Below, piece by piece: positions 1 to 13,024 of a stretch of 64,000 bases of DNA; position 1 is the stretch's first letter, and the number at the start of each line of letters is the position of its first letter. Under the pieces are notes generated by a model. That model did not search any database. It saw only the letters and a list, made by a program, of their open reading frames with translations, and was not told where the DNA came from. The translations under genes were made by a program, and so were the position numbers. The stretch covers positions 124,001 to 188,000 of the forward strand of contig OZ059897.1 of assembly GCA_964057225.1 (NCBI GenBank), written 5' to 3'. The DNA comes from Auanema rhodensis (lineage: Eukaryota; Nematoda; Chromadorea; Rhabditida; Rhabditidae).

Positions 1-352
1 CAAAGTCATGGTTACCATGCACCAATATCAATAAAAATTTGTTTTTAGACTAATATGGACATGGGGAATCTAATTTTGAAAACCGCATCTCTTTATCTTT
101 CACGTGAAGCGAGTTACATACCAAGTGCACATCACGTATACATTTAATTAGCATAAATTAAAGTTTACGTAAATTTCAAAGTCATGGTTACCATGAACCA
201 ATATCAATGAAAATTTGTTTTAAGACTAATATGGACATGGGGAATCTAATTTTGAAAACTGCATCTCTTTATCTTTCACGTGAAGCAAGTTACATACCAA
301 GTGCACATCACGTGTACATTTAATTAGCATAAATTAAAATTCACGTAAATTT
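1..352 (+). repeat. SatA units 1-2, atypical left-most units
   Basis: These two units carry more private changes than most. Unit 1 has CACGTATAC in place of CACGTGTAC and AAAGTTTACG in place of AAAGTTCACG. Unit 2 has CAATGAAAAT, GTTTTAAG, AAAACTGC, GCAAG and AAAATTCAC, five changes in one unit. Units nearer the edge of a satellite are often less homogenised, so the left end of SatA could lie not far upstream. That is inference, because the window stops here. Confidence 0.6.
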
Positions 353-358
353 CAAAGT

Positions 359-371
359 CATGGTTACCATG
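359..371. other. SatA CATGGT-T-ACCATG dyad (unit 3 as example)
   Basis: Unit positions 7-19 form an inverted repeat with 6-bp arms around a single T. In units reading ACCATGAA the arms extend to 7 bp (TCATGGT / ACCATGA). In units reading ACCATGCA they stay at 6 bp. The core GGTTACC also fits the BstEII recognition pattern GGTNACC, so it occurs once per 176 bp through the array. No binding protein is known to me for it. Confidence 0.85.
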
Positions 372-450
372 CACCAATATCAATAAAAATTTGTTTTTAG
401 ACTAATATGGACATGGGGAATCTAATTTTGAAAACCGCATCTCTTTATCT

Positions 451-460
451 TTCACGTGAA
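451..460. other. SatA TTCACGTGAA palindrome (unit 3 as example)
   Basis: Unit positions 99-108 are a perfect 10-bp palindrome centred on CACGTG, the canonical E-box recognised by bHLH and bHLH-Zip proteins in eukaryotes. It is present in nearly every unit. It is lost in the three units starting at 11617, 12145 and 17249, which read CACGCGAAGCC. The motif is visible; any protein binding is inference. Confidence 0.6.
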
Positions 461-484
461 GCGAGTTACATACCAAGTGCACAT

Positions 485-490
485 CACGTG
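485..490. other. SatA second CACGTG per unit (unit 3 as example)
   Basis: A second CACGTG lies at unit positions 133-138, within CACATCACGTGTACA. It gives two E-box cores 34 bp apart (start to start) in each unit, roughly 200 in the array. It is destroyed in unit 1 (CACGTATAC) and in the units at 6513, 10033 and 15665 (ACATTACGTG). A third half-match, TTCACGTAA, follows near unit position 165. Confidence 0.55.
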
Positions 491-1232
491 TACATTTAAT
501 TAGCATAAATTAAAGTTCACGTAAATTTCAAAGTCATGGTTACCATGCACCAATATCAATAAAAATTTGTTTTTAGACTAATATGGACATGGGGAATCTA
601 ATTTTGAAAACCGCATCTCTTTATCTTTCACGTGAAGCGAGTTACATACCAAGTGCACATCACGTGTACATTTAATTAGCATAAATTAAAGTTCACGTAA
701 ATTTCAAAGTCATGGTTACCATGCACCAATATCAATAAAAATTTGTTTTTAGACTAATATGGACATGGGGAATCTAATTTTGAAAACCGCATCTCTTTAT
801 CTTTCACGTGAAGCGAGTTACATACTAAGTGCACATCACGTGTACATTTAATTAGCATAAATTAAAGTTCACGTAAATTTCAAAGTCATGGTTACCATGC
901 ACCAATATCAATAAAAATTTGTTTTTAGACTAATATGGACATGGGGAATCTAATTTTGAAAACCGCATCTCTTTATCTTTCACGTGAAGCGAGTTACATA
1001 CCAAGTGCACATCACGTGTACATTTAATTAGCATAAATTAAAGTTCACGTAAATTTCAAAGTCATGGTTACCATGAACCAATATCAATAAAAATTTGTTT
1101 TTAGACTAATATGTACATGGGGAATCTAATTTTGAAAACCGCATCTCTTTATCTTTCACGTGAAGCGAGTTACATACCAAGTGCACATCACGTGTACATT
1201 TAATTAGCATAAATTAAAGTTCACGTAAATTT

Positions 1233-4048
1233 CAAAGTCATGGTTACCATGCACCAATATCAATAAAAATTTGTTTTTAGACTAATATGGACATGGGGAA
1301 TCTAATTTTGAAAACCGCATCTCTTTATCTTTCACGTGAAGCGAGTTACATACCAAGTGCACATCACGTGTACATTTAATTAGCATAAATTAAAGTTCAC
1401 GTAAATTTCAAAGTCATGGTTACCATGCACCAATATCAATAAAAATTTGTTTTTAGACTAATATGGACATGGGGAATCTAATTTTGAAAACCGCATCTCT
1501 TTGTCTTTCACGTGAAGCGAGTTACATACCAAGTGCACATCACGTGTACATTTAATTAGCATAAATTAAAGTTCACGTAAATTTCAAAGTCATGGTTACC
1601 ATGAACCAATATCAATAAAAATTTGTTTTTAGACTAATATGGACATGGGGAATCTAATTTTGAAAACCGCATCTCTTTATCTTTCACGTGAAGCGAGTTA
1701 CATACCAAGTGCACATCACGTGTACATTTAATTAGCATAAATTAAAGTTCACGTAAATTTCAAAGTCATGGTTACCATGAACCAATATCAATAAAAATTT
1801 GTTTTTAGACTAATATGGACATGGGGAATCTAATTTTGAAAACCGCATCTCTTTATCTTTCACGTGAAGCAAGTTACATACCAAGTGCACATCACGTGTA
1901 CATTTAATTAGCATAAATTAAAGTTCACGTAAATTTCAAAGTCATGGTTACCATGAAGCAATATCAATAAAAATTTGTTTTTAGACTAATATGGACATGG
2001 GGAATCTAATTTTGAAAACCGCATCTCTTTATCTTTCACGTGAAGCGAGTTACATACCAAGTGCACATCACGTGTACATTTAATTAGCATAAATTAAAGT
2101 TCACGTAAATTTCAAAGTCATGGTTACCATGAACCAATATCAATAAAAATTTGTTTTTAGACTAATATGGACATGGGGAATCTAATTTTGAAAACCGCAT
2201 CTCTTTATCTTTCACGTGAAGCGAGTTACATACCAAGTGCACATCACGTGTACATTTAATTAGCATAAATTAAAGTTCACGTAAATTTCAAAGTCATGGT
2301 TACCATGAAGCAATATCAATAAAAATTTGTTTTTAGACTAATATGGACATGGGGAATCTAATTTTGAAAACCGCATCTCTTTATCTTTCACGTGAAGCGA
2401 GTTACATACCAAGTGCACATCACGTGTACATTTAATTAGCATAAATTAAAGTTCACGTAAATTTCAAAGTCATGGTTACCATGAACCAATATCAATAAAA
2501 ATTTGTTTTTAGACTAATATGGACATGGGGAATCTAATTTTGAAAACCGCATCTCTTTATCTTTCACGTGAAGCGAGTTACATACCAAGTGCACATCACG
2601 TGTACATTTAATTAGCATAAATTAAAGTTCACGTAAATTTCAAAGTCATGGTTACCATGAACCAATATCAATAAAAATTTGTTTTTAGACTAATATGGAC
2701 ATGGGGAATCTAATTTTGAAAACCGCATCTCTTTATCTTTCACGTGAAGCGAGTTACATACCAAGTGCACATCACGTGTACATTTAATTAGCATAAATTA
2801 AAGTTCACGTAAATTTCAAAGTCATGGTTACCATGCACCAATATCAATAAAAATTTGTTTTTAGACTAATATGGACATGGGGAATCTAATTTTGAAAACC
2901 GCATCTCTTTATCTTTCACGTGAAGCGAGTTACATACCAAGTGCACATCACGTGTACATTTAATTAGCATAAATTAAAGTTCACGTAAATTTCAAAGTCA
3001 TGGTTACCATGCACCAATATCAATAAAAATTTGTTTTTAGACTAATATGGACATGGGGAATCTAATTTTGAAAACCGCATCTCTTTGTCTTTCACGTGAA
3101 GCGAGTTACATACCAAGTGCACATCACGTGTACATTTAATTAGCATAAATTAAAGTTCACGTAAATTTCAAAGTCATGGTTACCATGAACCAATATCAAT
3201 AAAAATTTGTTTTTAGACTAATATGGACATGGGGAATCTAATTTTGAAAACCGCATCTCTTTATCTTTCACGTGAAGCGAGTTACATACCAAGTGCACAT
3301 CACGTGTACATTTAATTAGCATAAATTAAAGTTCACGTAAATTTCAAAGTCATGGTTACCATGAACCAATATCAATAAAAATTTGTTTTTAGACTAATAT
3401 GGACATGGGGAATCTAATTTTTAAAACCGCATCTCTTTATCTTTCACGTGAAGCGAGTTACATACCAAGTGCACATCACGTGTACATTTAATTAGCATAA
3501 ATTAAAGTTCACGTAAATTTCAAAGTCATGGTTACCATGAAGCAATATCAATAAAAATTTGTTTTTAGACTAATATGGACATGGGGAATCTAATTTTGAA
3601 AACCGCATCTCTTTATCTTTCACGTGAAGCGAGTTACATACCAAGTGCACATCACGTGTACATTTAATTAGCATAAATTAAAGATCACGTAAATTTCAAA
3701 GTCATGGTTACCATGAACCAATATCAATAAAAATTTGTTTTTAGACTAATATGGACATGGGGAATCTAATTTTGAAAACCGCATCTCTTTATCTTTCACG
3801 TGAAGCGAGTTACATACCAAGTGCACATCACGTGTACATTTAATTAGCATAAATTAAAGTTCACGTAAATTTCAAAGTCATGGTTACCATGAAGCAATAT
3901 CAATAAAAATTTGTTTTTAGACTAATATGGACATGGGGAATCTAATTTTGAAAACCGCATCTCTTTATCTTTCACGTGAAGCGAGTTACATACCAAGTGC
4001 ACATCACGTGTACATTTAATTAGCATAAATTAAAGTTCACGTAAATTT
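1233..4048 (+). repeat. SatA 9-unit (1584-bp) repeated block
   Basis: The variant order of units 8-14 (from 1233) is CACC, CACC with CTTTGTCTTT, AACC, AACC, AAGC, AACC, AAGC. The same order recurs in units 17-23 (from 2817), 9 units or 1584 bp later. The rare CTTTGTCTTT change appears in units 9 and 18 only, which supports common descent. Later private changes are AATTTTTAAAACC in unit 20 and AAAGATCACG in unit 21. The unit numbering and variant order are direct; the duplication is inferred from them. Confidence 0.75.
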
Positions 4049-7000
4049 CAAAGTCATGGTTACCATGAAGCAATATCAATAAAAATTTGTTTTTAGACTA
4101 ATATGGACATGGGGAATCTAATTTTGAAAACCGCATCTCTTTATCTTTCACGTGAAGCGAGTTACATACCAAGTGCACATCACGTGTACATTTAATTAGC
4201 ATTAATTAAAGTTCACGTAAATTTCAAAGTCATGGTTACCATGCACCAATATCAATAAAAATTTGTTTTTAGACTAATATGGACATGGGGAATCTAATTT
4301 TGAAAACCGCATCTCTTTATCTTTCACGTGAAGCGAGTTACATACCAAGTGCACATCACGTGTACATTTAATTAGCATAAATTAAAGTTCACGTAAATTT
4401 CAAAGTCATGGTTACCATGAACCAATATCAATAAAAATTTGTTTTTAGACTAATATGGACATGGGGAATCTAATTTTGAAAACCGCATCTCTTTATCTTT
4501 CACGTGAAGCGAGTTACATACCAAGTGCACATCACGTGTACATTTAATTAGCATAAATTAAAGTTCACGTAAATTTCAAAGTCATGGTTACCATGAACCA
4601 ATATCAATAAAAATTTGTTTTTAGACTAATATGGACATGGGGAATCTAATTTTGAAAACCGCATCTCTTTATCTTTCACGTGAAGCGAGTTACATACCAA
4701 GTGCACATCACGTGTACATTTAATTAGCATAAATTAAAGTTCACGTAAATTTCAAAGTCATGGTTACCATGAACCAATATCAATAAAAATTTGTTTTTAG
4801 ACTAATATGGACATGGGGAATCTAATTTTGAAAACCGCATCTCTTTATCTTTCACGTGAAGCGAGTTACATACCAAGTGCACATCACGTGTACATTTAAT
4901 TAGCATAAATTAAAGTTCACGTAAATTTCAAAGTCATGGTTACCATGAACCAATATCAATAAAAATTTGTTTTTAGACTAATATGGACATGGGGAATCTA
5001 ATTTTGAAAACCGCATCTCTTTATCTTTCACGTGAAGCGAGTTACATACCAAGTGCACTTCACGTGTACATTTAATTAGCATAAATTAAAGTTCACGTAA
5101 ATTTCAAAGTCATGGTTACCATGAAGCAATATCAATAAAAATTTGTTTTTAGACTAATATGGACATGGGGAATCTAATTTTGAAAACCGCATCTCTTTAT
5201 CTTTCACGTGAAGCGAGTTACATACCAAGTGCACATCACGTGTACATTTAATTAGCATAAATTAAAGTTCACGTAAATTTCAAAGTCATGGTTACCATGC
5301 ACCAATATCAATAAAAATTTGTTTTTAGACTAATATGGACATGGGGAATCTAATTTTGAAAACCGCATCTCTTTATCTTTCACGTGAAGCGAGTTACATA
5401 CCAAGTGCACATCACGTGTACATTTAATTAGCATTAATTAAAGTTCACGTAAATTTCAAAGTCATGGTTACCATGCACCAATATCAATAAAAATTTGTTT
5501 TTAGACTAATATGGACATGGGGAATCTAATTTTGAAAACCGCATCTCTTTATCTTTCACGTGAAGCGAGTTACATACCAAGTGCACATCACGTGTACATT
5601 TAATTAGCATAAATTAAAGTTCACGTAAATTTCAAAGTCATGGTTACCATGAACCAATATCAATAAAAATTTGTTTTTAGACTAATATGGACATGGGGAA
5701 TCTAATTTTGAAAACCGCATCTCTTTATCTTTCACGTGAAGCGAGTTACATACCAAGTGCACATCACGTGTACATTTAATTAGCATAAATTAAAGTTCAC
5801 GTAATTTTCAAAGTCATGGTTACCATGAACCAATATCAATAAAAATTTGTTTTTAGACTAATATGGACATGGGGAATCTAATTTTGAAAACCGCATCTCT
5901 TTATCTTTCACGTGAAGCGAGTTACATACCAAGTGCACATCACGTGTACATTTAATTAGCATAAATTAAAGTTCACGTAAATTTCAAAGTCATGGTTACC
6001 ATGAACCAATATCAATAAAAATTTGTTTTTAGACTAATATGGACATGGGGAATCTAATTTTGAAAACCGCATCTCTTTATCTTTCACGTGAAGCGAGTTA
6101 CATACCAAGTGCACATCACGTGTACATTTAATTAGCATAAATTAAAGTTCACGTAAATTTCAAAGTCATGGTTACCATGAAGCAATATCAATAAAAATTT
6201 GTTTTTAGACTAATATGGACATGGGGAATCTAATTTTGAAAACCGCATCTCTTTATCTTTCACGTGAAGCGAGTTACATACCAAGTGCACATCACGTGTA
6301 CATTTAATTAGCATAAATTAAAGTTCACGTAAATTTCAAAGTCATGGTTACCATGAACCAATATCAATAAAAATTTGTTTTTAGACTAATATTGACATGG
6401 GGAATCTAATTTTGAAAACCGCATCTCTTTATCTTTCACGTGAAGCGAGTTACATACCAAGTGCACATCACGTGTACATTTAATTAGCATAAATTAAAGT
6501 TCACGTAAATTTCAAAGTCATGGTTACCATGAAGCAATATCAATAAAAATTAGTTTTTAGACTAATATGGACATGGGGAATCTAATTTTGAAAACCGCAT
6601 CTCTTTATCTTTCACGTGAAGCGAGTTACATACCAAGTGCACATTACGTGTACATTTAATTAGCATAAATTAAAGTTCACGTAAATTTCAAAGTCATGGT
6701 TACCATGAACCAATATCAATAAAAATTTGTTTTTAGACTAATATGGACATGGGAAATCTAATTTTGAAAACCGCATTTCTTTATCTTTCACGTGAAGCGA
6801 GTTACATACCAAGTGCACATCACGTGTACATTTAATTAGCATAAATTAAAGTTCACGTAAATTTCAAAGTCATGGTTACCATGAAGCAATATCAATAAAA
6901 ATTTGTTTTTAGACTAATATGGACATGGGGAATCTAATTTTGAAAACCGCATCTCTTTATCTTTCACGTGAAGCGAGTTACATACCAAGTGCACATCACG

Positions 7001-7392
7001 TGTACATTTAATTAGCATAAATTAAAGTTCACGTAAATTTCAAAGTCATGGTTACCATGAACCAATATCAATAAAAATTTGTTTTTAGACTAATATGGAC
7101 ATGGGGAATCTAATTTTGAAAACCGCATCTCTTTATCTTTCACGTGAAGCGAGTTACATACCAAGTGCACATCACGTGTACATTTAATTAGCATAAATTA
7201 AAGTTCACGTAAATTTCAAAGTCATGGTTACCATGAACCAATATCAATAAAAATTTGTTTTTAGACTAATATGGACATGGGGAATCTAATTTTGAAAACC
7301 GCATCTCTTTATCTTTCACGTGAAGCGAGTTACATACCAAGTGCACATCACGTGTACATTTAATTAGCATAAATTAAAGTTCACGTAAATTT
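3873..7392 (+). repeat. SatA 20-unit higher-order repeat, copy 1
   Basis: Units 23-42. Marker order: CATTAATT in unit 24, CACTTCACG in unit 29, CATTAATT in unit 31, GTAATTTTC in unit 33, ATATTGAC in unit 37, TTAGTTTTT plus CATTACG in unit 38, GGGAAATC plus CATTTCT in unit 39. This order recurs at +3520 bp and +9152 bp. Copy 1 lacks the AAATCAAAG change that copies 2 and 3 share in their last unit, so it is the sister of their common ancestor. Confidence 0.93.
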
Positions 7393-10300
7393 CAAAGTCA
7401 TGGTTACCATGAAGCAATATCAATAAAAATTTGTTTTTAGACTAATATGGACATGGGGAATCTAATTTTGAAAACCGCATCTCTTTATCTTTCACGTGAA
7501 GCGAGTTACATACCAAGTGCACATCACGTGTACATTTAATTAGCATAAATTAAAGTTCACGTAAATTTCAAAGTCATGGTTACCATGAAGCAATATCAAT
7601 AAAAATTTGTTTTTAGACTAATATGGACATGGGGAATCTAATTTTGAAAACCGCATCTCTTTATCTTTCACGTGAAGCGAGTTACATACCAAGTGCACAT
7701 CACGTGTACATTTAATTAGCATTAATTAAAGTTCACGTAAATTTCAAAGTCATGGTTACCATGCACCAATATCAATAAAAATTTGTTTTTAGACTAATAT
7801 GGACATGGGGAATCTAATTTTGAAAACCGCATCTCTTTATCTTTCACGTGAAGCGAGTTACATACCAAGTGCACATCACGTGTACATTTAATTAGCATAA
7901 ATTAAAGTTCACGTAAATTTCAAAGTCATGGTTACCATGAACCAATATCAATAAAAATTTGTTTTTAGACTAATATGGACATGGGGAATCTAATTTTGAA
8001 AACCGCATCTCTTTATCTTTCACGTGAAGCGAGTTACATACCAAGTGCACATCACGTGTACATTTAATTAGCATAAATTAAAGTTCACGTAAATTTCAAA
8101 GTCATGGTTACCATGAACCAATATCAATAAAAATTTGTTTTTAGACTAATATGGACATGGGGAATCTAATTTTGAAAACCGCATCTCTTTATCTTTCACG
8201 TGAAGCGAGTTACATACCAAGTGCACATCACGTGTACATTTAATTAGCATAAATTAAAGTTCACGTAAATTTCAAAGTCATGGTTACCATGAACCAATAT
8301 CAATAAAAATTTGTTTTTAGACTAATATGGACATGGGGAATCTAATTTTGAAAACCGCATCTCTTTATCTTTCACGTGAAGCGAGTTACATACCAAGTGC
8401 ACATCACGTGTACATTTAATTAGCATAAATTAAAGTTCACGTAAATTTCAAAGTCATGGTTACCATGAACCAATATCAATAAAAATTTGTTTTTAGACTA
8501 ATATGGACATGGGGAATCTAATTTTGAAAACCGCATCTCTTTATCTTTCACGTGAAGCGAGTTACATACCAAGTGCACTTCACGTGTACATTTAATTAGC
8601 ATAAATTAAAGTTCACGTAAATTTCAAAGTCATGGTTACCATGAAGCAATATCAATAAAAATTTGTTTTTAGACTAATATGGACATGGGGAATCTAATTT
8701 TGAAAACCGCATCTCTTTATCTTTCACGTGAAGCGAGTTACATACCAAGTGCACATCACGTGTACATTTAATTAGCATAAATTAAAGTTCACGTAAATTT
8801 CAAAGTCATGGTTACCATGCACCAATATCAATAAAAATTTGTTTTTAGACTAATATGGACATGGGGAATCTAATTTTGAAAACCGCATCTCTTTATCTTT
8901 CACGTGAAGCGAGTTACATACCAAGTGCACATCACGTGTACATTTAATTAGCATTAATTAAAGTTCACGTAAATTTCAAAGTCATGGTTACCATGCACCA
9001 ATATCAATAAAAATTTGTTTTTAGACTAATATGGACATGGGGAATCTAATTTTGAAAACCGCATCTCTTTATCTTTCACGTGAAGCGAGTTACATACCAA
9101 GTGCACATCACGTGTACATTTAATTAGCATAAATTAAAGTTCACGTAAATTTCAAAGTCATGGTTACCATGAACCAATATCAATAAAAATTTGTTTTTAG
9201 ACTAATATGGACATGGGGAATCTAATTTTGAAAACCGCATCTCTTTATCTTTCACGTGAAGCGAGTTACATACCAAGTGCACATCACGTGTACATTTAAT
9301 TAGCATAAATTAAAGTTCACGTAATTTTCAAAGTCATGGTTACCATGAACCAATATCAATAAAAATTTGTTTTTAGACTAATATGGACATGGGGAATCTA
9401 ATTTTGAAAACCGCATCTCTTTATCTTTCACGTGAAGCGAGTTACATACCAAGTGCACATCACGTGTACATTTAATTAGCATAAATTAAAGTTCACGTAA
9501 ATTTCAAAGTCATGGTTACCATGAACCAATATCAATAAAAATTTGTTTTTAGACTAATATGGACATGGGGAATCTAATTTTGAAAACCGCATCTCTTTAT
9601 CTTTCACGTGAAGCGAGTTACATACCAAGTGCACATCACGTGTACATTTAATTAGCATAAATTAAAGTTCACGTAAATTTCAAAGTCATGGTTACCATGA
9701 AGCAATATCAATAAAAATTTGTTTTTAGACTAATATGGACATGGGGAATCTAATTTTGAAAACCGCATCTCTTTATCTTTCACGTGAAGCGAGTTACATA
9801 CCAAGTGCACATCACGTGTACATTTAATTAGCATAAATTAAAGTTCACGTAAATTTCAAAGTCATGGTTACCATGAACCAATATCAATAAAAATTTGTTT
9901 TTAGACTAATATTGACATGGGGAATCTAATTTTGAAAACCGCATCTCTTTATCTTTCACGTGAAGCGAGTTACATACCAAGTGCACATCACGTGTACATT
10001 TAATTAGCATAAATTAAAGTTCACGTAAATTTCAAAGTCATGGTTACCATGAAGCAATATCAATAAAAATTAGTTTTTAGACTAATATGGACATGGGGAA
10101 TCTAATTTTGAAAACCGCATCTCTTTATCTTTCACGTGAAGCGAGTTACATACCAAGTGCACATTACGTGTACATTTAATTAGCATAAATTAAAGTTCAC
10201 GTAAATTTCAAAGTCATGGTTACCATGAACCAATATCAATAAAAATTTGTTTTTAGACTAATATGGACATGGGAAATCTAATTTTGAAAACCGCATTTCT

Positions 10301-10912
10301 TTATCTTTCACGTGAAGCGAGTTACATACCAAGTGCACATCACGTGTACATTTAATTAGCATAAATTAAAGTTCACGTAAATTTCAAAGTCATGGTTACC
10401 ATGAAGCAATATCAATAAAAATTTGTTTTTAGACTAATATGGACATGGGGAATCTAATTTTGAAAACCGCATCTCTTTATCTTTCACGTGAAGCGAGTTA
10501 CATACCAAGTGCACATCACGTGTACATTTAATTAGCATAAATTAAAGTTCACGTAAATTTCAAAGTCATGGTTACCATGAACCAATATCAATAAAAATTT
10601 GTTTTTAGACTAATATGGACATGGGGAATCTAATTTTGAAAACCGCATCTCTTTATCTTTCACGTGAAGCGAGTTACATACCAAGTGCACATCACGTGTA
10701 CATTTAATTAGCATAAATTAAAGTTCACGTAAATTTCAAAGTCATGGTTACCATGAACCAATATCAATAAAAATTTGTTTTTAGACTAATATGGACATGG
10801 GGAATCTAATTTTGAAAACCGCATCTCTTTATCTTTCACGTGAAGCGAGTTACATACCAAGTGCACATCACGTGTACATTTAATTAGCATAAATCAAAGT
10901 TCACGTAAATTT
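7393..10912 (+). repeat. SatA 20-unit higher-order repeat, copy 2
   Basis: Units 43-62, directly adjacent to copy 1 at an offset of exactly 3520 bp. All marker changes recur: CATTAATT (units 44 and 51), CACTTCACG (49), GTAATTTTC (53), ATATTGAC (57), TTAGTTTTT (58) and GGGAAATC (59). The last unit has AAATCAAAG near 10894, also found in copy 3 but not in copy 1. Confidence 0.93.
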
Positions 10913-13024
10913 CAAAGTCATGGTTACCATGAACCAATATCAATAAAAATTTGTTTTTAGACTAATATGGACATGGGGAATCTAATTTTGAAAACCGCAT
11001 CTCTTTATCTTTCACGTGAAGCGAGTTACATACCAAGTGCACATCACGTGTACATTTAATTAGCATTAATTAAAGTTCACGTAAATTTCAAAGTCATGGT
11101 TACCATGCACCAATATCAATAAAAATTTGTTTTTAGACTAATATGGACATGGGGAATCTAATTTTGAAAACCGCATCTCTTTATCTTTCACGTGAAGCGA
11201 GTTACATACCAAGTGCACATCACGTGTACATTTAATTAGCATTAATTAAAGTTCACGTAAATTTCAAAGTCATGGTTACCATGAACCAATATCAATAAAA
11301 ATTTGTTTTTAGACTAATATGGACATGGGGAATCTAATTTTGAAAACCGCATCTCTTTATCTTTCACGTGAAGCGAGTTACATACCAAGTGCACATCACG
11401 TGTACATTTAATTAGCATAAATTAAAGTTCACGTAAATTTCAAAGTCATGGTTACCATGAACCAATATCAATAAAAATTTGTTTTTAGACTAATATGGAC
11501 ATGGGGAATCTAATTTTGAAAACCGCATTTCTTTATCTTTCACGTGAAGCGAGTTACATACCAAGTGCACATCACGTGTACATTTAATTAGCATAAATTA
11601 AAGTTCACGTAAAATTCAAAGTCATGGTTACCATGAACCAATATCAATAAAAATTTGTTTTTAGACTAAAATGGACATGGGGAATCTAATTTGGAAAACC
11701 GCATCTCTTTATCTTTCACGCGAAGCCAGTTACATACCAAGTGCACATCACGTGTACATTTAATTAGCATAAATTAAAGTTCACGTAAATTTCAAAGTCA
11801 TGGTTACCATGAACCAATATCAATAAAAATTCGTTTTTAGACTAATATGGACATGGGGAATCTAATTTTGAAAACCGCATCTCTTTATCTTTCACGTGAA
11901 GCGAGTTACATACCAAGTGCACATCACGTGTACATTTAATTAGCATAAATTAAAGTTCACGTAAATTTCAAAGTCATGGTTACCATGAAGCAATATCAAT
12001 AAAAATTTGTTTTTAGACTAATATGGACATGGGGAATCTAATTTTGAAAACCGCATCTCTTTATCTTTCACGTGAAGCGAGTTACATACCAAGTGCACAT
12101 CACGTGTACATTTAATTAGCATAAATTAAAGTTCACGTAAAATTCAAAGTCATGGTTACCATGAACCAATATCAATAAAAATTTGTTTTTAGACTAAAAT
12201 GGACATGGGGAATCTAATTTGGAAAACCGCATCTCTTTATCTTTCACGCGAAGCCAGTTACATACCAAGTGCACATCACGTGTACATTTAATTAGCATAA
12301 ATTAAAGTTCACGTAAATTTCAAAGTCATGGTTACCATGAACCAATATCAATAAAAATTCGTTTTTAGACTAATATGGACATGGGGAATCTAATTTTGAA
12401 AACCGCATCTCTTTATCTTTCACGTGAAGCGAGTTACATACCAAGTGCACATCACGTGTACATTTAATTAGCATAAATTAAAGTTCACGTAAATTTCAAA
12501 GTCATGGTTACCATGAAGCAATATCAATAAAAATTTGTTTTTAGACTAATATGGACATGGGGAATCTAATTTTGAAAACCGCATCTCTTTATCTTTCACG
12601 TGAAGCGAGTTACATACCAAGTGCACATCACGTGTACATTTAATTAGCATAAATTAAAGTTCACGTAAATTTCAAAGTCATGGTTACCATGAACCAATAT
12701 CAATAAAAATTTGTTTTTAGACTAATATGGACATGGGGAATCTAATTTTGAAAACCGCATCTCTTTATCTTTCACGTGAAGCGAGTTACATACCAAGTGC
12801 ACATCACGTGTACATTTAATTAGCATAAATTAAAGTTCACGTAAATTTCAAAGTCATGGTTACCATGAACCAATATCAATAAAAATTTGTTTTTAGACTA
12901 ATATGGACATGGGGAATCTAATTTTGAAAACCGCATCTCTTTATCTTTCACGTGAAGCGAGTTACATACCAAGTGCACATCACGTGTACATTTAATTAGC
13001 ATAAATTAAAGTTCACGTAAATTT
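10913..13024 (+). repeat. SatA 12-unit linker block with a 528-bp internal duplication
   Basis: Units 63-74 separate copies 2 and 3 of the 20-unit block. Units 63-68 carry CATTAATT (63, 64), CATTTCT plus GTAAAATTC (66), a cluster CTAAAATGG / TTTGGAAAAC / CACGCGAAGCC (67) and AAATTCGTTTTT (68). Units 70-71 repeat 67-68 exactly 528 bp later. Unit 69 is a hybrid: AAGC and CATCTCT at its front, GTAAAATTC at its end. This is what unequal exchange inside unit 66 would leave. Confidence 0.88.
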
